This document shows positions 1-6,789 of a stretch of DNA of 6,789 bases, piece after piece (position 1 is the first letter of the stretch; the number at the start of each line of letters is the position of its first letter). Source of the DNA: Betaproteobacteria bacterium (lineage in GTDB: Bacteria; Pseudomonadota; Gammaproteobacteria; Burkholderiales; SG8-41). The notes under the pieces were generated by a model. That model did not search any database. It saw nothing but the letters and a program-made list of their open reading frames with translations, and had not been told where the DNA came from. Location of the stretch: NCBI GenBank assembly GCA_023266245.1, contig JAHFRO010000129.1:1-6789 (forward strand), written 5' to 3'. The position numbers and the translations under genes are program-made.

Positions 1-80
1 ACGCCGATCAGATCAACACCAAAGACGTGGTCAGCAGGAGACTTCATCCGCGTTTATCGGCGTTTATCTGCGGCTATATC
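1..80. repeat. Decamer-type inverted repeat element, left arm cut by window edge
   Basis: Positions 41-80 read as four 10-bp units in register (acttcatccg, cgtttatcgg, cgtttatctg, cggctatatc). The first ten bases, acgccgatca, match the left-arm unit acgccgataa at 5200-5209. The right-arm units match cgttcatctg at 5341-5350. This is therefore the same family as the outer arms at 5188-5365, with most of its left arm lying before the window. The part between the arms contains caacaccaaagac, similar to the aaccccaaag motif beside the other copy. It lies about 25 bp beyond the serC stop codon, where a closely spaced pheA would be expected in related bacteria. No T-run follows, so it is not an ordinary intrinsic terminator. 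Its function is unknown. Confidence 0.7.
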
Positions 81-105
81 TTGCATTTGATTTTTGACAT
101 GGGTG

Positions 106-1188
106 CTAGCCGTGCTTGCGCTCAAACTCGCCCATGAATCCGACCAGCGCCTTCACGCCCTCCATCGGCATCGCGTTGTAGAGCGAGGCGCGCATGCCGC
201 CCACCGAGCGGTGACCCTTGAGCTGGGTCAGCCCGTGGCTCTTCGCCTGCTTGAGAAACTCTTCGTCGAGCTGGTCGTTGCGCAACCGGAACGGGATGTT
301 CATGCGCGAACGGTCCTGTTTCACCACCGGCGAATGATAGAACTCGGTCTGGTCGAGGTAATCGTACACGAGCCTGGCCTTGGCGATGTTGATCTGTTCC
401 ATCTGCTTCAGGCCCCCGAGCTGTTTCAGCCACTGAAATACCAGGCCCGCGACATACACCGCAAAAGTGGGCGGCGTGTTGTGCATCGAGTCGGCTTCGG
501 CCTGCACCTTGTAATCGAACACCGACGGCGTGAACGGCAGCGCCTGCCCGATCAGATCCTCGCGCACGATGACGATGGTGAGCCCCGCCGGCCCGACGTT
601 CTTCTGCGCCCCGGCGTAGATCAGGCCGTAGCGGCCGACGTCGAGCGGCCGCGACAGGATATGGGAAGACATATCCGCCACCAGCGGCACACCCCCAGTG
701 TCCGGGATCCAGTGGAATTCCACCCCGCCTATGGTTTCGTTGGAGATGAAGTGCACGTAAGCCGCTTCAGGATCGAGCTTCCAGTTGTCCTGCTTCGGCG
801 CGTAGGTGAAGTTGGCGTCCTCGGAGCTTGCCGCGATGCTCACCTTGCAGTAGCGCTTGGCCTCGCTGATCGCCTTCTTCGACCAGTAGCCGGTGTTGAC
901 ATAGTCCGCCTTGCTTTTGCCGCGCAGCAGGTTCATCGGCACGACCGCGAATTGCCCCGCCGCCCCTCCCTGCAGGAACAGCACCTTGTAGTTCCTGGGT
1001 ATCGCCAGCAGCTCCCTCAGGTCGGCCTCGGCCTGGGCCTGGATGGCGATGAACTCCTTGCCGCGGTGGCTCATCTCCATCACCGCCATACCGCTGCCGT
1101 GCCAGTCGAGCATCTCCTCGGCAGCCCGGTGCAGCACCGGTTCCGGCAGTACCGCCGGCCCGGCGCTGAAGTTGTAAACGCGAGTCAT
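106..1188 (-). CDS. serC: Phosphoserine aminotransferase SerC
   Basis: This PLP-dependent class V aminotransferase converts 3-phosphohydroxypyruvate and glutamate to O-phosphoserine and 2-oxoglutarate in cytosolic serine synthesis. The family also acts on the 4-phosphohydroxythreonine route to pyridoxal phosphate. The 360-residue product has the usual length. Visible landmarks are NFSAGPA at 6-12, HRGKEF from 41, FLQGGA at 71-76 (cofactor phosphate region), SNETIGGV at 149-156, D172 in VADMSS (pyridine-nitrogen partner), the Schiff-base lysine K196 in YAGAQKNVGPAG, HNTPP from 236, and GHRSVGGMRAS at 325-335 (substrate phosphate region). The start gives the canonical MTRVYNFSAGP beginning. No clear Shine-Dalgarno precedes it. 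It lies 109 bp downstream of gyrA on the same strand, with a repeat array between them, so I cannot tell whether it is read from gyrA or from its own promoter. Confidence 0.97.
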   Translation of the reverse strand: MTRVYNFSAGPAVLPEPVLHRAAEEMLDWHGSGMAVMEMSHRGKEFIAIQAQAEADLRELLAIPRNYKVLFLQGGAAGQFAVVPMNLLRGKSKADYVNTGYWSKKAISEAKRYCKVSIAASSEDANFTYAPKQDNWKLDPEAAYVHFISNETIGGVEFHWIPDTGGVPLVADMSSHILSRPLDVGRYGLIYAGAQKNVGPAGLTIVIVREDLIGQALPFTPSVFDYKVQAEADSMHNTPPTFAVYVAGLVFQWLKQLGGLKQMEQINIAKARLVYDYLDQTEFYHSPVVKQDRSRMNIPFRLRNDQLDEEFLKQAKSHGLTQLKGHRSVGGMRASLYNAMPMEGVKALVGFMGEFERKHG

Positions 1189-1236
1189 TGACGCAATCGC
1201 TTTAATGCAAGGTTAGTGGAAACCCGACTTCGTTGA

Positions 1237-1297
1237 GTGAAAAGTGAGAAAACCGACCGACTCGCTCTCCCTGGCTTTACGTTTCACGTTTCACATT

Positions 1298-1308
<11 letters not shown>
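1237..1308. repeat. Heptamer inverted repeat array overlapping the gyrA 3' end
   Basis: The right arm, 1281-1308, is four tandem heptamers: gtttcac, gtttcac, atttcac, gtttcac, preceded by a partial unit tttac. The left arm, 1237-1252, holds the complementary pattern gtgaaaa, gtgagaa, aa. The arms can pair imperfectly around a unique centre at 1253-1280. The gyrA stop codon (1298-1300 on the minus strand) lies within the third heptamer and the last three GyrA codons fall in the array. It occupies most of the gyrA-serC gap. It lacks the GC-rich stem of a standard terminator, although A/T-rich tracts are present in both arms. Confidence 0.8.
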
Positions 1309-3850
<2,542 letters not shown>

Positions 3851-4012
3851 GAATATGCGGGGAAAAAAGCGGTTTTTACGCGGCTGCTAAAAAAGCGTAA
3901 TTTTACCACGCACGATGTCCGCATCCGGTCCCTTGCGCACAGCCTGCCCGCAGCGAGCCGGCGGCGATTCGACCTGCGCGGTAATGCGCCGTTTTTTGAA
4001 CCGGCCCGGGGT

Positions 4013-4032
4013 TGCACAACCCGGGTGGTGCA
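4013..4032. promoter_or_regulatory. 20-bp near-palindrome, possible operator
   Basis: The half-sites tgcacaaccc and gggtggtgca are complementary except for one base pair (18 of 20 positions symmetric). Just outside, ttgcac and gtgcaa at the flanks extend a second inverted relation. It lies about 20-40 bp downstream of the start point implied by the candidate gyrA promoter and upstream of the orphan plus-strand terminator. The symmetry suggests a dimeric repressor or activator site. The regulator is not identifiable from this sequence. Confidence 0.35.
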
Positions 4033-4059
4033 GTGCAAAAAGGGCGCTGCGGCCAGCCT

Positions 4060-4089
4060 TATTTACTATGCCGAGGGCACCGGTATCAA
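4060..4089 (-). promoter_or_regulatory. Candidate sigma-70 promoter for gyrA
   Basis: On the minus strand TTGATA (4084-4089) is five of six to the -35 consensus, followed after 18 bp by TAAATA (4060-4065), a weak -10. It points toward gyrA and would give a leader of about 200 nt. The match is modest and no other strong promoter was seen in the gap; gyrA promoters in this group are not well enough known to me to judge further. Confidence 0.25.
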
Positions 4090-4130
4090 AGAAATAAAGT
4101 GGGAGCGCGGCCACCCGCAGTCCACTTCGT

Positions 4131-4162
4131 GAAACGCCCTGCCGGGGCAGGGCGTTTCTTTT
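4131..4162 (+). terminator. Intrinsic terminator with no recognised gene upstream
   Basis: Arms gaaacgccctgcc (4131-4143) and ggcagggcgtttc (4146-4158) are perfectly complementary, and tttt follows (4159-4162). The T-run is only on the plus strand, so it ends plus-strand transcription. No plus-strand gene lies upstream, because gyrA is transcribed the other way. It either protects the OmpA-family gene from antisense readthrough or ends a short unannotated RNA. Confidence 0.8.
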
Positions 4163-4218
4163 AAGCAACAACAGGGTATGCCTTCTTCCTCAGAAACGTG
4201 TTATGATTTCGGCATAAT

Positions 4219-4247
4219 TTGCCTTGCTACCAAGGTTGTGATATTAA
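4219..4247 (+). promoter_or_regulatory. Candidate promoter of the OmpA-family gene
   Basis: TTGCCT (4219-4224) and TATTAA (4242-4247) are separated by 17 bp, four of six matches in each box. The implied start near 4254 gives a leader of about 70 nt ending in a strong ribosome binding site. Other A/T-rich hexamers just upstream (tatgat at 4202-4207, cataat at 4213-4218) are alternative -10 boxes but lack a good -35. Confidence 0.35.
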
Positions 4248-4304
4248 GTGCCTTTGGGGAGACTCTCAGAATTAACCGTTCCGGCGGGTCCCTGACTATC
4301 GCAT

Positions 4305-4314
4305 AAGAGGAGGA
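4305..4314 (+). promoter_or_regulatory. Strong Shine-Dalgarno of the OmpA-family gene
   Basis: The sequence aagaggagga ends 9 nt before the ATG at 4324. It is by far the best ribosome binding site in the window, fits an abundant envelope protein, and fixes the start codon. The other three genes show no comparable site. Confidence 0.85.
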
Positions 4315-4323
4315 TCAAAAATC

Positions 4324-5097
4324 ATGAATTCAGCAATCCGGATGACGCTCGTTGGCCTCGCTGCCGCTGGCGTGTTTCTGCCCGCGCCCGCGTCGGCCAT
4401 GAAGCATGAAATGGCTTCTTCTTCCAAGAACCAGGGTTACCTACTGGATTCCACCGGCGCTATCGTTAGAGCGCCGGGCGCCGGAGTCTGTGTGCGCACC
4501 AGCGACTGGACCCCGGCCCGCGCGGTTGCCGAGTGCGATCCCGATCTGGTGAAGAAACCCGCGCCCAAGCCGGCTGCGAAACCGGCCGAGAAGCCCAAGC
4601 CCAAGCCAGAAGCGAAGGCCAAACCGACCTTCATCAACGTCGAAGAGAAGATCGAGTTGCAAGGCATGCCCTTCGGCAAGGCCGAGATGACCGACGACAA
4701 CAAGAAGGAACTCGATAATTTCCTCGCTGCTCTGCGCAAGGCCACCAAGGCCCGCGCCCCGGTGCAATTAGGCGCGGTGGTTGTGACCGGTCATACCGAC
4801 CGCATCGGCGGCCTCAAGTACAACATGAAGCTGTCCGAGCAGCGCGCGGTGGTCGTGAAAGATTACCTGGTCAGCAAGGGCGTTGACCAGAAGCTGGTCT
4901 TCTGGGAAGGCAAGGCCTTCAAGCAGCCGATCCCGGTGACCAAATTCTGCGACAACAAGATGAAGCGCAAGCAGTTGATCGAGTGCCTGGCGCCGAACCG
5001 CCGCGTAACGGTTGAAGTCGTGGGCCGCGCAGAATCGCTCGCCAAGCCGAAACCGGCTGCTGCCAAGCCCGCGGCGAAGCCCAAATCCAAACCATAA
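4324..5097 (+). CDS. Secreted OmpA-family peptidoglycan-binding protein without a beta-barrel
   Basis: The 257-residue precursor has a Sec signal peptide (residues 1-25) with probable cleavage after ASA, before MKHE; there is no lipobox cysteine. A short N-terminal segment (about 35-76) contains GVCVRTSDWTPARAVAECDPDLV-type sequence common in betaproteobacterial OmpA proteins, with C56 and C71 able to form a disulfide. A Lys/Pro/Ala-rich linker covers 77-101. The OmpA C-terminal domain spans about 105-232, with TGHTDR at 155-160, D159 and R174 in the usual diaminopimelate-binding positions, and a second cysteine pair C209/C221 before NRRV. A second Lys/Pro/Ala tail covers 240-257. The N-terminal part is far too short for the eight-stranded barrel, so this is probably a periplasmic or loosely outer-membrane-attached cell-wall binder. 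It is monocistronic by its promoter region and terminator. Its exact role is not established. Confidence 0.9.
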   Translation: MNSAIRMTLVGLAAAGVFLPAPASAMKHEMASSSKNQGYLLDSTGAIVRAPGAGVCVRTSDWTPARAVAECDPDLVKKPAPKPAAKPAEKPKPKPEAKAKPTFINVEEKIELQGMPFGKAEMTDDNKKELDNFLAALRKATKARAPVQLGAVVVTGHTDRIGGLKYNMKLSEQRAVVVKDYLVSKGVDQKLVFWEGKAFKQPIPVTKFCDNKMKRKQLIECLAPNRRVTVEVVGRAESLAKPKPAAAKPAAKPKSKP

Positions 5098-5117
5098 ATC
5101 GAGAAGCGTAGTAACAC

Positions 5118-5146
5118 AAAGCCCTGCTTCGGCAGGGCTTTTTTTT
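5118..5146 (+). terminator. Intrinsic terminator with UUCG loop after the OmpA-family gene
   Basis: The stem gccctgc (5121-5127) pairs with gcagggc (5132-5138) around the stable tetraloop ttcg, with three A's before it and eight T's after it (5139-5146). The stop codon is about 20 bp upstream. It should end most transcription, so mtaD downstream needs its own promoter or readthrough. Confidence 0.95.
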
Positions 5147-5168
5147 ATTCCGGGGATGGTTAGAATCA

Positions 5169-5217
5169 ATAACCCCAAAGACCAAGTAACCGCAGATGCA
5201 CGCCGATAACCCCAAAG
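5169..5217. repeat. 12-bp direct repeat bracketing the left outer arm
   Basis: The sequence ataaccccaaag occurs at 5169-5180 and again at 5206-5217. The segment between includes the left arm (aaccgcagatg, then cacgccgat) of the nested inverted repeat. It may be a duplication made when the element arrived or grew, or simply a further unit of it. Confidence 0.6.
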
Positions 5218-5365
5218 CCAATAGCCACAGAGATCACAGAGAACACAGAGAATAAGCGAAATGCAAGACCGGTCTGATTCATGGGGTTTAACCCTCTGTG
5301 AACTCTGTGTCCTCTGTGGCAAAGGGTCTTGTTTTTTCTGCGTTCATCTGCGTTCACCGGCGGTT
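5188..5365. repeat. Outer decamer-type inverted repeat between the OmpA-family gene and mtaD
   Basis: The left arm at 5188-5209 begins aaccgcagatgcacgccgat. The right arm at about 5338-5365 carries the units cgttcatctg and cgttcaccgg, then cggtt. The reverse complement of the right arm matches the left at roughly 17 of 22 positions, with a 10-bp period. The units belong to the same family as those at 41-80. The arms enclose a second inverted repeat with different units, giving a nested structure. The right arm ends about 16 bp before the mtaD start codon. Confidence 0.75.
5224..5320. repeat. Inner 9-bp periodic inverted repeat (CACAGAG units)
   Basis: The left arm, 5224-5250, holds three cacagag heptamers separated by at and aa. 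The right arm, 5294-5320, holds three complementary ctctgtg heptamers separated by aa and tc. The arms are complementary over 23 of 27 positions, and every mismatch falls in the two-base separators while the heptamers and the gc ends are perfect. The centre, about 5251-5293, includes the perfect palindrome agaccggtct (5266-5275) and gggtttaaccc (5284-5294). In RNA it could form a long regularly bulged hairpin. Confidence 0.85.
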
Positions 5366-5381
5366 TCATTTTGTTATTTAG

Positions 5382-6710
5382 ATGAATGCCAGCCTGCCTG
5401 AAATCGCCCCTACCCTGGTCGAGGCACGCTGGGTGATACCGGCCGATCCGCCGCAGGCGGTCCTGCACCATCACGCCCTCGTCATCGCCGGCGGCCGCAT
5501 CCGCGAGGTGCTCCCCGCCCAGCAGGCGCGCGAGCGCTATCGCGATGCGCGCCGCATCGAGCTTCCCGGACACGCCCTGATTCCCGGGCTCATCAACCTG
5601 CACACGCACGCGGCGATGGCGCTGATGCGCGGGCTGGCCGACGACCGCGCGCTGATGGACTGGCTGCAGAACCACATCTGGCCGGTCGAGATGCGCCTGG
5701 TCAGCTCCGACTTCGTCTACGACGGCACCCTGCTCGCCTGCGCCGAGATGCTGCGCGGGGGCGTAACCTGCTTCAACGACATGTATTTCTTTCCCGAAGC
5801 GGCGGCACGGGCGGCGCTCGCCGCGGGCATGCGCGCCGCGCTCGGCATGATCGTGCTCGAGTTCCGCTCGCCGTACGCCACCGACGCCGGCGACTACCTG
5901 AGCAAGGGCCTCGCCCTGCGCGACGCCTTCAAGCACGAGCCGCTGCTCTCCTTCTGCCTCGCGCCGCACGCCCCTTACACCGTGAGCGATGCCACCTTCG
6001 AGCGCGTGGCGACTTATGCGGGCGAGCTCGACGTGCCGGTACACATGCACCTGCACGAGACCGCCGGTGAGATCCGCGACAGCCTCGCAGCCCACCAGCT
6101 GCGCCCGATCCGCAGGCTGCAGCAGCTCGCTCTGCTCGGCCCCAACCTGATCGCGGTGCACGCGGTGCACCTCACCGAGGATGAGATCGCGCTGCTCGCC
6201 GAACACGGCTGTCACGTCGCCCACTGCCCGTCCTCCAATCTCAAGCTCGCGAGCGGCATCGCGCCCGTGGCCGCGCTCCATGAATGCGGGGTGAACCTCG
6301 GTCTCGGCACCGACGGGGCGGCGAGCAATAACCGCCTCGATGTTTTCACCGAAATGCGGCTCGCGGCCCTGCTCGCCAAGGGTGCAAGCGGTCAGGCCAC
6401 CACGCTCCCCGCCCACGCCGTGCTCGGCATGGCGACGCTCAATGCGGCGCGCGCGCTGGGAATAGACGATGAGATCGGCTCGTTGATCCCCGGCAAGCGT
6501 GCCGACGTGACAGCCGTGAACCTGGGCGCACCGGAGCTGTCACCGTGCTATGACCCGCTGTCGCATCTGGTCTACGCCGCCGGGCGCGAGCACGTGAGCC
6601 ACGTCTGGGTGAACGGCGAGCTGCTGGTCGAAGACGGCCGCCTCACCCGCCTCGATCCCGCGGAACTCACCGCGAAAGCAGCTTACTGGAAGGATAAAAT
6701 CAGGGGTTAG
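5382..6710 (+). CDS. mtaD: 5'-methylthioadenosine/S-adenosylhomocysteine deaminase (TRZ/ATZ amidohydrolase)
   Basis: This 442-residue amidohydrolase-superfamily enzyme probably deaminates 5'-methylthioadenosine and/or S-adenosylhomocysteine to the inosyl forms in the cytosol. Metal and catalytic landmarks are H74 and H76 in NLHTH, H223 and E226 in HMHLHE, H260/H263 in VHAVH, CPSSNLKLASG from 282, and D311 in GLGTDGAASNN. The small beta-sandwich parts lie at both ends (about 10-65 and 370-420, including PGKRADV). In Pseudomonas and many betaproteobacteria the homologue precedes ubiG and gph, which would lie just beyond this window. The start is fixed by an in-frame TAG immediately before the ATG and by homology beginning about residue 10. 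No Shine-Dalgarno is present. Relatives deaminate other substrates (guanine, isoxanthopterin, triazines), so the substrate is inferred. The stop codon abuts a heptamer repeat. Confidence 0.9.
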   Translation: MNASLPEIAPTLVEARWVIPADPPQAVLHHHALVIAGGRIREVLPAQQARERYRDARRIELPGHALIPGLINLHTHAAMALMRGLADDRALMDWLQNHIWPVEMRLVSSDFVYDGTLLACAEMLRGGVTCFNDMYFFPEAAARAALAAGMRAALGMIVLEFRSPYATDAGDYLSKGLALRDAFKHEPLLSFCLAPHAPYTVSDATFERVATYAGELDVPVHMHLHETAGEIRDSLAAHQLRPIRRLQQLALLGPNLIAVHAVHLTEDEIALLAEHGCHVAHCPSSNLKLASGIAPVAALHECGVNLGLGTDGAASNNRLDVFTEMRLAALLAKGASGQATTLPAHAVLGMATLNAARALGIDDEIGSLIPGKRADVTAVNLGAPELSPCYDPLSHLVYAAGREHVSHVWVNGELLVEDGRLTRLDPAELTAKAAYWKDKIRG

Positions 6711-6789
6711 GATTCAGGATTCAGTAAAATCATCACGTCGGGTTCTTACCCGCTTCAACCGAATCCTGAATCCTGACTCCTGAATCCTG
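6710..6789. repeat. Heptamer inverted repeat array starting at the mtaD stop codon
   Basis: Two ggattca units (6710-6716 and 6717-6723) form the left arm; the first base is the G of the TAG stop. The right arm, 6761-6787, has a partial gaatcc, then tgaatcc, tgactcc and tgaatcc, the reverse complement of the left units, and continues tg to the window edge. A unique centre holds the small hairpin cgggt-tctt-acccg (6739-6752). It could fold as a stem around that hairpin, but no T-run follows within the window. The right arm may continue beyond position 6789. Confidence 0.85.

Larger units (their letters stand above)
3851..4323. other. 473-bp divergent intergenic region between gyrA and the OmpA-family gene
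   Basis: I see no convincing gene here. Open frames running through it are extensions or shadows of the gyrA antisense strand and lack protein-like composition. It contains a near-palindrome (4013-4032), a hairpin (4097-4127) followed by a plus-strand intrinsic terminator (4131-4162), a possible minus-strand promoter for gyrA (4060-4089), and the promoter candidate and ribosome binding site of the plus-strand gene. A second A/T-rich stretch at about 3857-3905, with taaaat on the minus strand, lies just before gyrA and could hold another start signal, but no good -35 accompanies it. Both flanking genes must be started from this region or beyond it. Confidence 0.8.

Noticed and set aside
94..1191. 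365-residue plus-strand open frame opposite serC
   Set aside because: It is the antisense shadow of serC in GC-rich sequence, rich in His/Arg/Leu with no recognisable motifs.
4013..4040. NtrC site or sigma-54 promoter suggested by the tgcac/gtgca palindrome
   Set aside because: The NtrC-type site is 17 bp with tighter spacing, while this one is 20 bp; the only GG/GC pair at 10-bp spacing does not otherwise match the -24/-12 consensus.
3915..4097. Possible 60-residue plus-strand peptide in the gyrA upstream gap
   Set aside because: It has no ribosome binding site, no recognisable motif, and overlaps other shadow frames; nothing supports translation.
5169..5217. Target-site duplication of an insertion sequence
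   Set aside because: The 12-bp copies are only 37 bp apart and enclose no transposase or terminal inverted repeats, so a classical IS is not supported.
5166..6416. 416-residue minus-strand open frame opposite mtaD
   Set aside because: It is antisense to mtaD and runs through the intergenic repeats; composition is that of a shadow frame.

Overview
The window is chromosomal core sequence from a GC-rich proteobacterium, most likely a betaproteobacterium (Nitrosomonadales/Burkholderiales-like). The evidence is the gene order serC-gyrA on one strand facing away from an OmpA-family gene and mtaD on the other, together with the typical SerC and GyrA N-termini and the OmpA-family N-terminal segment usual in betaproteobacteria. 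No phage, insertion sequence, CRISPR, tRNA or rRNA signal is visible.

Layout. Positions 1-105 hold a decamer-type inverted repeat element cut by the window edge. serC (phosphoserine aminotransferase, minus) is at 106-1188. A 109-bp gap with a heptamer repeat array follows, and its right arm runs into the end of gyrA (DNA gyrase subunit A, minus, 1298-3850). A 473-bp divergent intergenic region (3851-4323) carries a near-palindrome, a plus-strand intrinsic terminator with no recognised gene in front of it, and the start signals of the next gene. A secreted OmpA-domain protein (plus, 4324-5097) ends at a textbook UUCG-loop terminator. A 284-bp gap follows with a double nested inverted repeat (9-bp and 10-bp periodic arms). 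mtaD (MTA/SAH deaminase-type amidohydrolase, plus, 5382-6710) ends directly in another heptamer inverted repeat that reaches the window end.

The four genes are housekeeping: serine and PLP biosynthesis, DNA supercoiling, envelope-peptidoglycan anchoring, and purine-thioether salvage. In related bacteria gyrA-serC-pheA run together and mtaD is followed by ubiG and gph; those outer genes would lie outside this window.

The notable signal is in the gaps. The serC 3' side, the gyrA-serC junction, the ompA-mtaD junction and the mtaD 3' side each hold an element with one plan: short tandem units (7, 9 or 10 bp) on one side, their reverse complements on the other, and a unique centre of roughly 28-45 bp. 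The units differ in sequence, except that the decamer family occurs twice. In two cases the array starts at, or supplies, the stop codon of the adjacent gene. I know no named family that covers them. They are the best candidates here for something poorly described.
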